Shown here: positions 18,445-28,892 of the stretch, one piece after another
Numbering within the stretch: the first letter of the stretch is position 1
Layout of the letters: every line of letters begins with the position of its first letter
From: Geothrix sp. 21YS21S-2
GTDB taxonomy: Bacteria > Acidobacteriota > Holophagae > Holophagales > Holophagaceae
Direction: 5' to 3'
NCBI RefSeq assembly: GCF_030846775.1
Contig: NZ_CP132910.1
Span: 62,001-126,000 of the forward strand
DNA: 64,000 nucleotides
The notes under the pieces: generated by a model
What the model was told of the DNA's origin: nothing
What the model saw: the letters and a program-made list of their open reading frames with translations, nothing else
The model's database searches: none
Program-made: the position numbers and the translations under genes

Positions 18445-19584
18445 ATGGCAATTCCGATTGTTTCCCTGGGACGCTGGAAGCCCGAGGCCACCGTGATCCC
18501 ACTCGACATCCCCCGCCGCATCCACGACCTGGGCCACCTGGTGGGCAACACCCCCCTGCTGGCCGTGCACTTCACGTACAAGGGCCGGCCCCGGCGCATC
18601 TTCGCCAAGGCCGAGAACCTCAACATGACCGGCAGCATCAAGGACCGCATGGCCCTGCACGTGCTGAAGATGGCCTACCAGCGCGGCGTGCTGGCCCCGG
18701 GGGCGGCCCTCGCGGAGGCCACCAGCGGCAACACGGGCATCTCCTTCGCGGCCCTGGGGCGGGCCCTGGGGCACCCGGTGACGATCTTCATGCCGGACTG
18801 GATGAGCCAGGAGCGCAAGGACCTCATCCGCAGCCTCGGCGCCGCCATCCGCCTGGTGAGCAAGGAGGAGGGAGGCTTCCTGGGGAGCATCCGGCTGTCC
18901 GAGGAACTGGCCGCCTCCACCCCGGGCTGCTTCCTCCCCTGCCAGTTCTCCAACACCGACAACGTCGAGGCCCACCGCACCACCACGGGCCCCGAGATCT
19001 GGTGGCAGCTGAAGTTCCAGGGCCTCACCCCGGACGCCTTCGTGGCGGGCGTGGGCACTGGCGGCACCATCATGGGCGTGGGGGCCTTCCTGAAGGAGAT
19101 GCACCCCGGCGTGAAGCTCCACCCCCTGGAGCCCGCCAACTCCCCCACCATGAGCACCGGCCACAAGGTGGGCAAGCACCGGATCCAGGGCATCTCCGAC
19201 GAGTTCATCCCGTCCATCGTCAAGCTGGGCGACCTGGACGGCATCATCGCGGTGGACGACGGCGACGCCATCCTCATGGCGCAGCTGCTGGCCGGCCGCC
19301 TGGGCCTGGGCGTGGGCATCTCCAGCGGGGCCAACTTCCTGGGGGCGCTCAAGGTGCAGGAGGAGCTGGGGCCGGACGCCGTGGTGGTGACGGTCTTCTC
19401 CGACGACAACAAGAAGTATCTCAGCACCGACCTCATGCGGGAGGAGCCGGCGAAGCCGGGCTTCCTGTCCCCGGACGTGGAGCTGACGGGCTTCGAGGCC
19501 TGCAAGCGGGTGTGCATGACCTGCTGCGACGACACGTCCTGCGCCTACGTGGGAACCGGCGCCGGGAGGCCCTGCGGGCGCTAG
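18445..19584 (+). CDS. cysteine synthase/cystathionine beta-synthase-type PLP enzyme with Cys-rich tail
   Basis: A fold-type II PLP enzyme of about 379 residues. The PLP lysine lies in [11 protein letters not shown], the substrate loop is TSGNTGI, and the phosphate cup is GTGGTIMG. The family condenses sulfide or a thiol with an activated serine, or runs the reverse. The last 35 residues hold six cysteines (CKRVCMTCC and two more), which resemble a metal site and are not part of the standard enzyme. The start is uncertain: ATG 18445 is used, but GTG 18493 has GAGG upstream and ATG 18394 would put coding sequence in the AT-rich promoter. It is divergent from imuB. Confidence 0.87.
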   Translation: MAIPIVSLGRWKPEATVIPLDIPRRIHDLGHLVGNTPLLAVHFTYKGRPRRIFAKAENLNMTGSIKDRMALHVLKMAYQRGVLAPGAALAEATSGNTGISFAALGRALGHPVTIFMPDWMSQERKDLIRSLGAAIRLVSKEEGGFLGSIRLSEELAASTPGCFLPCQFSNTDNVEAHRTTTGPEIWWQLKFQGLTPDAFVAGVGTGGTIMGVGAFLKEMHPGVKLHPLEPANSPTMSTGHKVGKHRIQGISDEFIPSIVKLGDLDGIIAVDDGDAILMAQLLAGRLGLGVGISSGANFLGALKVQEELGPDAVVVTVFSDDNKKYLSTDLMREEPAKPGFLSPDVELTGFEACKRVCMTCCDDTSCAYVGTGAGRPCGR

Positions 19585-20090
19585 AACAGTTCCAGCAGCT
19601 TCGTCACCGTGCGCCAGTTCCTGCCGGTGGAGGTGGTGCCCAGGCGGCTGTCGAACCAGGCGTTGGTGAGCTTCGTGCGGGCGGCGCCGTTGGGCAGGCG
19701 GAGGTACACCTCCCGGCCGCGCAGGGCGAAGCTGTCCTCCCCGTTGGAGCCGGAGTCCAGGGGCCGGGGCGCCCCGGCCAGGAACAGCACCTGGAGGATC
19801 GCCTCGTCGCCGGGCCAGGGGTTGTGCCGCACCACGTCGAGGAGCTCGTCCCGGGTGCGCAGGATCACGGGGGCCGGAATGCCGAAGCGTTCGAGGATGG
19901 CGGCGGCCATGCGCTCCGGCAGCTCCGCCGCCAGGGCGGGTTCCGCCGTGAAGAGCACGTTGCCCGACTGGATGTAGGTGCGCACGTCGGCGCACCCCGC
20001 CCCGGCGAAGAGCGCGGCCAGGTCCTTCATGGGCAGCGGATGCTTGCCGCCCACGTTGACGCCGCGCAGGAGCGCGACGTGGTCGGTCAT
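19581..20090 (-). CDS. DUF1697 domain protein
   Basis: A 169-residue protein with all family landmarks: [17 protein letters not shown] at the start, then [11 protein letters not shown] and a later [19 protein letters not shown]. The family is widespread and has no established function. Its start overlaps the stop of the DUF2384-type gene by four bases, so both are co-transcribed. Its stop overlaps that of the convergent cysteine-synthase-like gene. Confidence 0.9.
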   Translation of the reverse strand: MTDHVALLRGVNVGGKHPLPMKDLAALFAGAGCADVRTYIQSGNVLFTAEPALAAELPERMAAAILERFGIPAPVILRTRDELLDVVRHNPWPGDEAILQVLFLAGAPRPLDSGSNGEDSFALRGREVYLRLPNGAARTKLTNAWFDSRLGTTSTGRNWRTVTKLLELF

Positions 20091-20482
20091 CCGACGCCCA
20101 TGTGGGCGTCCAGGAGCCGGCGCACGTCGGCCAGGTCCAGGACCCGCCCGCGGGTCATGAGGTCCAGGGGGGCCAGGCCCTCGAAGAGGGGGCTGGCGTT
20201 GGGTTCCCGCATCCAGGCCAGGGCCCGGGCCGGTTCGGGGAGGAGGAGCTTCAGGCCCTTCCAGATGGCCATGATGCAGCAGATGCGCTGGAGGGTGTCG
20301 CGGCCGAGGGCGGCCCGGCCGCCTTCCTTCCAGGCGAAGAAGGTGGCGCGGGGCGGCTGGCCCAGCAGGGCCATCTCCTGGCGCTGGTCCAGGCGCCACA
20401 GGGCGGTGACCAGGAAGAAGCCCTTGAGTGCGGCTTCGGCGAGATCCGCGCGGATGTCTTCGGGGAGGAGGGGCAGGGGCAT
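20087..20482 (-). CDS. MbcA/ParS/Xre-type antitoxin-like protein (DUF2384), no RES toxin partner
   Basis: A protein of about 131 residues. The C-terminal half (LQRICCIMAIWKGLKLLLPEP, then WMREPNASPLFEGLAPLDL) matches the toxin-binding domain of Xre/MbcA/ParS antitoxins, whose partner is normally a RES-domain NAD-consuming toxin encoded next door. Here the downstream neighbour is DUF1697 and the upstream one an ABC-F ATPase, and no RES domain was seen. The ATG at 20482 is preferred, with AAAGG before it; ATG 20506 is possible. It may be an orphan antitoxin or a regulator using the same fold. Confidence 0.7.
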   Translation of the reverse strand: MPLPLLPEDIRADLAEAALKGFFLVTALWRLDQRQEMALLGQPPRATFFAWKEGGRAALGRDTLQRICCIMAIWKGLKLLLPEPARALAWMREPNASPLFEGLAPLDLMTRGRVLDLADVRRLLDAHMGVG

Positions 20483-20534
20483 GGTGGCCTTTCGTTCCTC
20501 CATCATGCGCGGAATCGGAAAAGGCGGGCGATTT

Positions 20535-22457
20535 TCAGCCCCGCTTCTCCTCCAGCTCCAGCCACTCCAGCTCCAGTTCCTCCAGGCGGGCCTTGGCCTC
20601 GTCCCGGTCGCGCAGCGCCTTGTGGCCGGGGGCGTCGGCGGTGATGAAGGCCGCGGGGTCGGCCATGGCGGCCTCCAGCTCCTGGATGCGGGCGTGGAGC
20701 GCGGCCATGGCGGCGTCCACCTCCGCCAGGCGCCGCTCCTCCTTCTGGGAGAGGCCCGCCTTGCGCTTGCCGGCCTCCCGGGTCTCGGCCCGGGCCGCCT
20801 TGCCCGGGGCCTCCGCCCTCGGGGCCTCCTGGGCGCGCTCGGCGCGCAGGCGGCGCACGGAGGACGGGTTGCCTTCGTACATCTCCCACCGGGGCTCGCC
20901 TTCGGGGTTGTAGGCCAGGGTGTGGGTGGCCACCTGGTCCAGGAAGAACCGGTCGTGGCTCACCAGGAGCAGCGAGCCCGGGTAGTCCAGGAGCGCCTCC
21001 TCCAGGTTCTGGAGCGTGGGGATGTCCAGGTCGTTGGTGGGCTCGTCCAGCACCAGCAGGTCCGAGGGCAGCAGCATGGCCTTGGCCAGCAGGAGCCGGT
21101 TGCGCTCGCCGCCCGACAGGGTCCCGGCCATGCGCTTCTGCTGGTCGGCGGGGAAGCCGAAGCGGGTGAGGTACACCAGCACCAGCAGCTCCTGCCCGCC
21201 CACCTTGACCATGGAGGCGCGCTCGGCGATGTTGTCGGCCACGGAGAGGTCCGCCCGCAGTTCGCCCCGGCCCTGGGAGATGGCCGAGATGGAGAGCTTG
21301 GGGTGGCGGTGGATGGTGCCGGAGGTGGGCTCCAGCTCGCCCAGCAGGAGTTTCAGGAGCGTGGACTTCCCGCAGCCGTTGGGGCCCAGGAAGGCGATGC
21401 GCTGCCGGCGCTGGAGCACCAGGTCGATGCCCCCGGCCAGTTCGACCCCGGCGCCCGGGTAGCTGAAGCGGATGTTCTCGGCCGACAGGAGCGAATCGGA
21501 GCGGTTGGCGCCTCCGGCGAAGGTGAGGCTGGTGCGCTGCTCCAGGCGGGTGCGGTCCTTCACCTCGTCGCCCAGGTCCAGCACGTCCTGGATGCGCAGC
21601 TTGGATTTGCGGGTGCGGGCCTTGGCGCCGCGGCGGAGCCAGGCCAGCTCCCGGCGCAGGCGGTTCTGCATGTGCTCGGTGAGCCGGGCCTCCCGGAACT
21701 CCTTGTCGCTGCGCTCCAGGAGGTAGTCGCTGTAGGAGCCGTCGTAGCTGGTGACGCCGCCGTTCTCCAGCTCCAGCATGCGGTCCACGACGCCGTCCAG
21801 GAGGTGGCGGTCGTGGGTGATGAGCAGCAGCGCGCCGCCGAATCCCTGGAGCCAGAGCTCGAGCTTTTCCACCTGCTCGGGGTCCAGGTGGTTGGTGGGC
21901 TCGTCCAGCACCATGACGTCCGGGTCCTGGAGCCAGGCCTGGGCCAGGGCCACACGCTTGCGCCAGCCGCCGGAGAGCGACTCCACCGTGGCCTCCAGGT
22001 CCAGCAGGCCCCAGGTGGTCTGGGCCTCCTTGAGCCGCGGTTCCAGGTCCCAGCCCATGTGGTGGAGGTGGTGCTCCACGCCGTCCAGCTCCATGTGGAG
22101 CCGCTCGGCCTGGTCGGGGGTGGCGGCCTGAAGGGCCTCGTGGATCTCCCCGTGGCGGGCGATGAGGGCCCGGTGGTCCCGGAGGGCCGCTTCCAGGGCG
22201 CTGCGCACCGTGGCGTCCGGGGCGAAGTGGGGGTCCTGGGCCAGGTGGGCCACCCGCAGCCCCTGGGTGAGGACCACCTCGCCCTCGTCGGGCGTGTCCT
22301 CCCCGGCCAGGAGCTTGAAGAGCGTGGACTTGCCCGCCCCGTTGCGCCCGATGAGGCCCACCTTCTCCCCCATCTGCAGGCCGAAGGTCAGCCCCTCGAG
22401 GATGGGCTGGGCGCCGAAGCGCTTGGTGACCTTGACGAGACTGAGGGCGACGGCCAT
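20535..22457 (-). CDS. ABC-F family ATPase (Uup/EttA-like)
   Basis: A 640-residue soluble protein with two ABC ATPase domains and no membrane segments. Walker A motifs are GRNGAGKST and GPNGCGKST; signatures are LSGGWRKRV and LSGGERNRL, each followed by a Walker B with DEPTNHLD or DEPTNDLD. The inter-domain linker is highly charged, and the C-terminus (after residue 560) is a coiled coil as in Uup. ABC-F proteins act on ribosomes, and Uup also affects recombination intermediates. The start at 22457 begins the family-typical sequence; the longer frame runs into the neighbouring gene. Confidence 0.92.
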   Translation of the reverse strand: MAVALSLVKVTKRFGAQPILEGLTFGLQMGEKVGLIGRNGAGKSTLFKLLAGEDTPDEGEVVLTQGLRVAHLAQDPHFAPDATVRSALEAALRDHRALIARHGEIHEALQAATPDQAERLHMELDGVEHHLHHMGWDLEPRLKEAQTTWGLLDLEATVESLSGGWRKRVALAQAWLQDPDVMVLDEPTNHLDPEQVEKLELWLQGFGGALLLITHDRHLLDGVVDRMLELENGGVTSYDGSYSDYLLERSDKEFREARLTEHMQNRLRRELAWLRRGAKARTRKSKLRIQDVLDLGDEVKDRTRLEQRTSLTFAGGANRSDSLLSAENIRFSYPGAGVELAGGIDLVLQRRQRIAFLGPNGCGKSTLLKLLLGELEPTSGTIHRHPKLSISAISQGRGELRADLSVADNIAERASMVKVGGQELLVLVYLTRFGFPADQQKRMAGTLSGGERNRLLLAKAMLLPSDLLVLDEPTNDLDIPTLQNLEEALLDYPGSLLLVSHDRFFLDQVATHTLAYNPEGEPRWEMYEGNPSSVRRLRAERAQEAPRAEAPGKAARAETREAGKRKAGLSQKEERRLAEVDAAMAALHARIQELEAAMADPAAFITADAPGHKALRDRDEAKARLEELELEWLELEEKRG

Positions 22458-22528
22458 GGAGACTCCTGAACCCTCCAGCATCGCACGAGGCGGCGCGGGC
22501 TTCACCTGGGAAGGGGGAAGGGGCCCCT

Positions 22529-22819
22529 TCAGCGGGACGCGATGAGCTCCCGCCAGCCCTCGAGCGCGCCCAGGAGGGCATCCAGCTGCTCGGGTTCGGT
22601 GGTGCGGAACCGGCTCACCAGCTTCCAGCCCTGGGCCGCCTTCTGGTAGCGGTGCAACCACAGGTGGGGCCCCTCCCAGGCGCCTTCCGGCGCGCGGGTG
22701 CGCACGAGGAACGCCACCGTGGTCCAGGGCCCCCGGGCCAGGACGCGCCGGCCCAGCTCCTCGATGCCGGACTCGTCGTCGTGCTCCAGGATCAGGTCGT
22801 CGATGTCGGGGATGATCAT
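22529..22819 (-). CDS. hypothetical protein
   Basis: A 96-residue soluble protein starting MIIPDIDDLILEHDDE, with a central beta-rich stretch (WTTVAFLVRTR, LWLHRYQKAAQGWKLVSRFR) and a closing helix. GGAG precedes the ATG at 22819 at good spacing. I do not recognise a family. It lies upstream of the ABC-F gene on the same strand with a 71-bp gap. Confidence 0.65.
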   Translation of the reverse strand: MIIPDIDDLILEHDDESGIEELGRRVLARGPWTTVAFLVRTRAPEGAWEGPHLWLHRYQKAAQGWKLVSRFRTTEPEQLDALLGALEGWRELIASR

Positions 22820-22950
22820 GGCGGCTCCGGGTGTGGCCTTCATTCTCCGGCGGCAGGTAATCCAAGCATATGCTTAATCTATTCATGCATCGGTGATGGT
22901 GATCTCAATACATAAATATAACAATAAGGCATAATATTAAATTTTAAGGG

Positions 22951-22979
22951 TTGACCTGCACTCAAAATAAAAATAATAA
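22951..22979 (+). promoter_or_regulatory. promoter placing transcription start at the ATG (leaderless)
   Basis: TTGACC, a 17-base spacer, then TAATAA. The stretch 22855-22990 is far more AT-rich than its surroundings. The predicted start of transcription, seven bases after the -10 box, is the A of the ATG at 22986, and there is no ribosome site. Confidence 0.65.
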
Positions 22980-22985
22980 TTTATT

Positions 22986-24734
22986 ATGTCGAAGAGCCTT
23001 CTCCTCCCCCTCTCCCTTCTGCTCCTTGCCTCCGCCTGCGGCGGAGGTGGTTCCCGCGCGACCCGGGACCCCCAGACTCACAGGACTCCCGAGCCTCCCC
23101 CGACCCCCGAGCCTCCCCCGACCCCCGAGCCTCCCCCTACCCCCGAGCCTCCCCAGACTCCCGGGACTCCCCAGACCCCCGGTACCCCCCGGACCCCCGG
23201 GACCCCGCCGGCCACGCATCCCAAGCCCAGCGAGATTCCCGTGCTCGCCGTGCCCGGGGCCTTCCTGGTGCCCCCCTATCTGCAGCTGGGGCCGGCCCCG
23301 TCCCCCAACCGGCTGGCCCTGCTCTGGCAGACCCGGGACGCCGATGCGGCGTGGGCCGTGAACGTGCTCCGGAAGGGGCAGTGGCGGTCCGCGGGCCCGG
23401 TCTCCTTCGTGAAGGTCGACGTGCCCTCCGAACCCCACCACCGCGTGTACACGGCCGATCTGACGAAGCTGGAGGCGGGGGCGAAGTTCGCCTACCAGGT
23501 CACCCGGGACGGACATGCCGTCTTCCAGGACCACGGCACGGCCCTCAAGGCGAAAGGCCAGCCCCAGCGGGTGGTGGTGGCGGGGGACCTGGTCACGACG
23601 AGCCCTGCAAGCCAGGATGCCTTCCGCGCCCTGGCGCGGCAGATGGCCGCCGCCCATCCGGACCTGCTGGTGGTCCCGGGGGACATCGTCAACATGGAGG
23701 GCCATGCCGGCCAGTACCGGGAGCTCTTCTTCCCGAACCTCAACGCCGATCCCGGCGCCTCCGCGGGCGGGACCGTGCTGCGCAACACCGTGACGGCCGC
23801 GTGCCTCGGGAACAACGATACCGACCGCGTCTTCGAGTTCAGGAACGGCCACCTCAGCTTCACGCCCAGGCCCAACGGCCTCGCCTACTACTACTACTTC
23901 AGCCAGCCCCTGAACGGGCCCGCGTTCGGGATCAACCACGACCCCGCCAACGCCCACAAGATGATGACCCCCGTGCTGAGCCCGCCCTCCCTCTTCGCGG
24001 GGTTCCTGGCCGCCGCCAGGGACCGCTTCCCCGCCATGGCGAACTACTCGTTCGACTCGGGGGGCGTGCACTGGACCTTCCTGGACTCGAACCTGTACTC
24101 CCAGTGGGCCTATTCCCACCGCACCCTGCCGGCCCACCACTGGCAGGACCGCACCCCCGAGGCGGACGTCCTGGTGCAGCAGCTCAAGGACTGGCTGGAC
24201 AAGGACCTGGAGGCCGCCCAAGGCGCGGACTGGCGCTTCGTGGTGTTCCACCACCCGGCGTTCAACGTGGGCCACGAAGCGGGCTGGAAGTACACCGAGA
24301 CCTGGATGCGCCAGATCTGGCCCATCCTGGAAAAGCGCCGGGTCTCCCTGGTCTTCACGGGCCACCTGCACAGCTACCAGCGCACCCGGCCCCTGCGCTT
24401 CACGCCCAGGCCCGCCGGCGCCACCGAAAGGGCCCACTTCGGCAACCCCGCGAACCTCGTGGAGGACACGGCCTTCACCGGCCAGAACGGCGCGACCAAG
24501 GCCAACGGCGTCATCCACATCGTCACCGGCGCCGGGGGGGCCAACCCCAAGGACTACCCCTACCCGCCGGGCCACCCCGACTACCCCGGCCAGACGCCGC
24601 CCAAGCCCTACCCCGTGCATCTCCGCTGGCGGACCACCTGCTTCTCGCAGCTGGACATCACCGGGGACAAGGTGGACTTCAGGCAGGTCGGCACGGACGG
24701 AGCGGTCCTGGACCACTTCACCCTGACGCGGTAG
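22986..24734 (+). CDS. purple-acid-phosphatase-like metallophosphoesterase lipoprotein
   Basis: A 582-residue lipoprotein (lipobox LASAC). After a Thr/Pro/Glu-rich linker of about 60 residues comes a fibronectin-like N-terminal domain (PPYLQLGPAPSPNRLALLWQT) as in purple acid phosphatases. The metal-binding core follows: VVVAGDLV, VVPGDIVN, LGNNDTD, VFHHPAF and FTGHLHSY. It should hydrolyse phosphate esters at the cell surface. No ribosome site precedes the ATG; the promoter position suggests a leaderless message. It converges on hutU with a one-base gap. Confidence 0.9.
   Translation: MSKSLLLPLSLLLLASACGGGGSRATRDPQTHRTPEPPPTPEPPPTPEPPPTPEPPQTPGTPQTPGTPRTPGTPPATHPKPSEIPVLAVPGAFLVPPYLQLGPAPSPNRLALLWQTRDADAAWAVNVLRKGQWRSAGPVSFVKVDVPSEPHHRVYTADLTKLEAGAKFAYQVTRDGHAVFQDHGTALKAKGQPQRVVVAGDLVTTSPASQDAFRALARQMAAAHPDLLVVPGDIVNMEGHAGQYRELFFPNLNADPGASAGGTVLRNTVTAACLGNNDTDRVFEFRNGHLSFTPRPNGLAYYYYFSQPLNGPAFGINHDPANAHKMMTPVLSPPSLFAGFLAAARDRFPAMANYSFDSGGVHWTFLDSNLYSQWAYSHRTLPAHHWQDRTPEADVLVQQLKDWLDKDLEAAQGADWRFVVFHHPAFNVGHEAGWKYTETWMRQIWPILEKRRVSLVFTGHLHSYQRTRPLRFTPRPAGATERAHFGNPANLVEDTAFTGQNGATKANGVIHIVTGAGGANPKDYPYPPGHPDYPGQTPPKPYPVHLRWRTTCFSQLDITGDKVDFRQVGTDGAVLDHFTLTR
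23091..23162 (+). repeat. four tandem 18-bp repeats coding a Pro-rich linker
   Basis: The unit GAGCCTCCCCCGACCCCC repeats at 23091, 23109, 23127 and 23145 with few changes in the last two, encoding EPPPTP steps of the lipoprotein linker. More degenerate Pro-Gly-Thr repeats continue to about 23210. Copy number is likely variable between strains. Confidence 0.85.
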
Positions 24735-24735
24735 C

Positions 24736-26397
<1,662 letters not shown>

Positions 26398-26460
26398 GGC
26401 TGGGGTCCTTTGCGTCCCCCCATTTTCCCACGGGGGGTACGGACCTTGATCAAAAGTTCC

Positions 26461-26757
26461 CTAGACGGCCCTTTGCCCGGTGACCCCCATGGCCAGGTGT
26501 CCCGCCTTGGCCGAGCCGGCCAGGGTGTCCCCCCCGCAGGTGAGGTCCAGGTCCAGCATGATGTTCATGGGCCGGGGCAGCTTCATGGACCAGCGGAGGT
26601 GGCCGTCCTCCAGCACGGGGTCCACCAGGGGCGTGGACTGGCCGTCCGCGGTCACGGTCCCGGCGACGGCCCCGCCCTCCGTGGTGAGGGCGATCCGGAA
26701 GGTTTTCGCGCCCATGGGGGAATTGACGGTCAGGTCCCAGGTTCCATCGAAGCTCAT
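26461..26757 (-). CDS. small conserved hypothetical protein (beta-rich)
   Basis: A 98-residue protein starting MSFDGTWDLTVNSPMGAKTF with AAAGGA before the ATG. The sequence alternates short strands (FRIALTTEGGAVAGTVTADG, LRWSMKLPRPMNIMLDLDL) with glycines, consistent with a small beta-barrel, but no function is known to me. It lies upstream of hutU on the same strand; a C6/G6 stem (26417-26438) lies in the 63-bp gap. Confidence 0.65.
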   Translation of the reverse strand: MSFDGTWDLTVNSPMGAKTFRIALTTEGGAVAGTVTADGQSTPLVDPVLEDGHLRWSMKLPRPMNIMLDLDLTCGGDTLAGSAKAGHLAMGVTGQRAV

Positions 26758-26773
26758 GTCGGTTCCTTTACAA

Positions 26774-26819
26774 GGGTTGAATTGAGGATACTCCGCCCCC
26801 GGGGATTTCCGTTCAACCC
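26774..26819. promoter_or_regulatory. widely spaced inverted repeat in a divergent promoter region
   Basis: GGGTTGAA (26774-26781) and TTCAACCC (26812-26819) pair perfectly with a 30-base gap. They lie in the 147-bp gap between the divergent 98-residue protein and the outer-membrane protein, so they could be two half-sites of a shared regulator. No direct evidence of binding. Confidence 0.3.
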
Positions 26820-26904
26820 ACCTTTTCAACCGTTCAGGGAATGCCCGGGTCTATGCGGGTGAACGTGCAAAACTCGAGAATCCACCCCTGATCCGGAGGC
26901 ATCA

Positions 26905-27531
26905 TTGAAGATTCCGCTCATCCTGGCTGCGTCCCTTCTCGCGATCAGCCCCCTTTCGGCCCAGAACTTCGAAGTGGGACTCTTCGCCGGCCAGCAGACG
27001 TACAAAAGTCCAGGATATTCCTTCACCAACACGACCCCCTCAGGTTCGGTCAACTACAGCACCGAATCCGCCACGGTCGTGGCGGCGAGGTTCGGGTACA
27101 CGGTCCTCGGCTTCGGCCCGGCCAGCCTCCAGCTCACGGCCGCCTACCAGCCCAAGGTCTCGGCCCAGCAGACCTACACGAACACCGCCACCCACGCGAC
27201 GGAGGTCGTGAATTCCAAGGCCGGGTACTATGCGGCCGGAGCCATGCTCCGCCTGCGGGCCCCCCTGGACCTGGGCGCGGGCCTGGAATACCGCTTCGAG
27301 GGCGCGAACGTGCGCTATGGCGACAGCACCTACCAGCGGCCCTGGGCCCGCCTCCATGCGGGCTTCAGCTTCCCCGCGCCGGTCGTGAAGCCCTTCGTGG
27401 TCCTGGAATTCGCCTTCCCCCTCACCTCGACGAGCCTCGGAGCCGGCGACGCCACCTCCAACAACGACACGCTGGCCAAGGCCTCGGGTCCCAAGGCGCA
27501 GGTCGGCATCTACGCGGGCGTCCGGTTCTGA
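26905..27531 (+). CDS. outer-membrane beta-barrel-like secreted protein
   Basis: A 208-residue protein with a signal peptide (residues 1-19, cut after LSA). The mature part alternates aromatic and small residues in strand-like stretches and ends VGIYAGVRF, a typical outer-membrane barrel C-terminus with a final Phe. The start is TTG at 26905 with CGGAGG five bases before it; no in-frame ATG is near. The specific function is unknown. Confidence 0.72.
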   Translation: MKIPLILAASLLAISPLSAQNFEVGLFAGQQTYKSPGYSFTNTTPSGSVNYSTESATVVAARFGYTVLGFGPASLQLTAAYQPKVSAQQTYTNTATHATEVVNSKAGYYAAGAMLRLRAPLDLGAGLEYRFEGANVRYGDSTYQRPWARLHAGFSFPAPVVKPFVVLEFAFPLTSTSLGAGDATSNNDTLAKASGPKAQVGIYAGVRF

Positions 27532-27580
27532 AACGGGCCATTTGAATCCCCAATCCCGCCGCCGCTGGTAAAGTGACCGG

Positions 27581-28567
27581 ATGGACGCCAGACTCCCTTC
27601 GATTCCGCATCTTCCCCGCGCCGGCCGGGGGTCCATCCTGCTCGCCACCCTCGCCGTCCTCGGTTTCCTGGGCTGCCGGCAACCCGAGCCGGTCGGCCAA
27701 CGTCCCGCCGCCCGCCGCTACACCTATACCCCGCGCCCCTATCCCGTGGACGAGCGCGGTTTCTCCCCCGTGGACAAGGCCCTGGCCAAGGCCTACGCCC
27801 TGGAGGAGAAGGTGGCGGACGATGCCGAGGGCTCCCTCGGTCCCTACGTGATGAAGGTCATCTCCGGCTATCCCGTCGATGGTTCCTACCCCTATCACTG
27901 CGGCTGGGAACCCCGGGAATACGACATCTACAACGGCGTGACCCAGGACCAGTGGTTCAAGGGCATGGTCGTGGCCAAGGCCTATCCGGACGGATCCCGT
28001 GTAAGTTATTGCTGCGGCTTCACCTTCGAAGTCTTCATGCGGGCGATGAAGCTGCGCAACATCCAGAAGGGCCTGGACCCGGACGACTTCAACGGCATGA
28101 CCTTCCACGATCTGTTCAACCTGTTGCAGATCTGGTACATCGAAGGACCGGGCGATTCCGAGCAGCGCGGCATCGTCAGCTACGGCCTGGGCCGCGCCAT
28201 CACGGACCTGGAGGAGGCGCGCCCCGGCGACTTCCTCAGCTACAGCACCCATCCGGCCGGCGGCCATGCGGTCGTATTCATCGACTGGATCCGGGATGCC
28301 CGGAAGAACATCACCGGGCTCAAATACTTCTCGTCGAATCTCAATGGCTCCGCCGGCGTGGGCTACGGCCAGAACCTCTTCAGCGACGCGAACAACGGCA
28401 CCGGCATCCTCCGCGAAACCCTGCGCATCGGCCGCGTGGGGGCGATCAAGGACTACCGGCCCTTCCAGCGGGTCGAGATCCCGCAGCGCAACGCCTATGC
28501 GCCCACACAGCCGGATAGGGTCCTCTACCTCCCTGCGCCGAAGCCGGGGGGAGCAACTCCACGCTGA
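27581..28567 (+). CDS. lipoprotein with possible NlpC/P60-like cysteine hydrolase domain
   Basis: A 328-residue lipoprotein (lipobox LGFLGC). The mature part holds YCCGFTFEVFMRAM and later GDFLSYSTHPAGGHAVVFIDW. A cysteine at the head of a helix followed much later by a His within a strand is the arrangement of NlpC/P60 and related papain-like amidases, so Cys and His could be catalytic. The match is by pattern only; the protein could also be an inactive envelope protein. It lies 50 bases after the barrel protein on the same strand, so they may be expressed together. Confidence 0.6.
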   Translation: MDARLPSIPHLPRAGRGSILLATLAVLGFLGCRQPEPVGQRPAARRYTYTPRPYPVDERGFSPVDKALAKAYALEEKVADDAEGSLGPYVMKVISGYPVDGSYPYHCGWEPREYDIYNGVTQDQWFKGMVVAKAYPDGSRVSYCCGFTFEVFMRAMKLRNIQKGLDPDDFNGMTFHDLFNLLQIWYIEGPGDSEQRGIVSYGLGRAITDLEEARPGDFLSYSTHPAGGHAVVFIDWIRDARKNITGLKYFSSNLNGSAGVGYGQNLFSDANNGTGILRETLRIGRVGAIKDYRPFQRVEIPQRNAYAPTQPDRVLYLPAPKPGGATPR

Positions 28568-28882
28568 GGAGCGCCTCGCCGGGGAGAAGGCGCGTTCAAG
28601 GACCCGGCCGATCCAGAGAACCGACATCCCGGATCCGTCCGGGGATCTGCGGTCATCGCAGGTGAGGGTTGGCGGGATCCTCTTGCCAGGAAGGATGGGC
28701 GGCCCTGAGATGGAACTACCTTCCGCCCCCGTTTTACGTCCAGGCCAAGTGCTGCGCACTAAGCCCGGATTCTGCAGTTGAAGTCCCAAGGCCTGGATTT
28801 GTAGGAGGTCCCCACCCCAGCACCCGCTGTCGAGGTGAGATGGAGGAGACGAATTGCGGGTGATTGAATCCCTTTTTCATCC
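28568..28882. other. gene-free stretch between a lipoprotein gene and an insertion sequence
   Basis: No reading frame here has coding character. It contains CCGGATCC/GGGGATC-type short repeats and becomes AT-richer toward the insertion site. I see no RNA gene or clear promoter in it. It probably is intergenic debris of the accessory region. Confidence 0.5.
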
Positions 28883-28892
28883 CCGCCCATCC
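28883..28892 (+). repeat. left 10-bp target-site duplication of the IS4 element
   Basis: CCGCCCATCC, repeated exactly at 30384-30393 on the other side of the element. The match stops at both ends, so the duplication is ten bases. Confidence 0.85.

Noticed and set aside
18370-18493. LexA box in the imuB promoter
   Set aside because: No CGAAC-n4-GTTCG, CTGT-n8-ACAG or GTTC-n7-GTTC match was visible, and no motif is clearly shared with the lexA upstream region.
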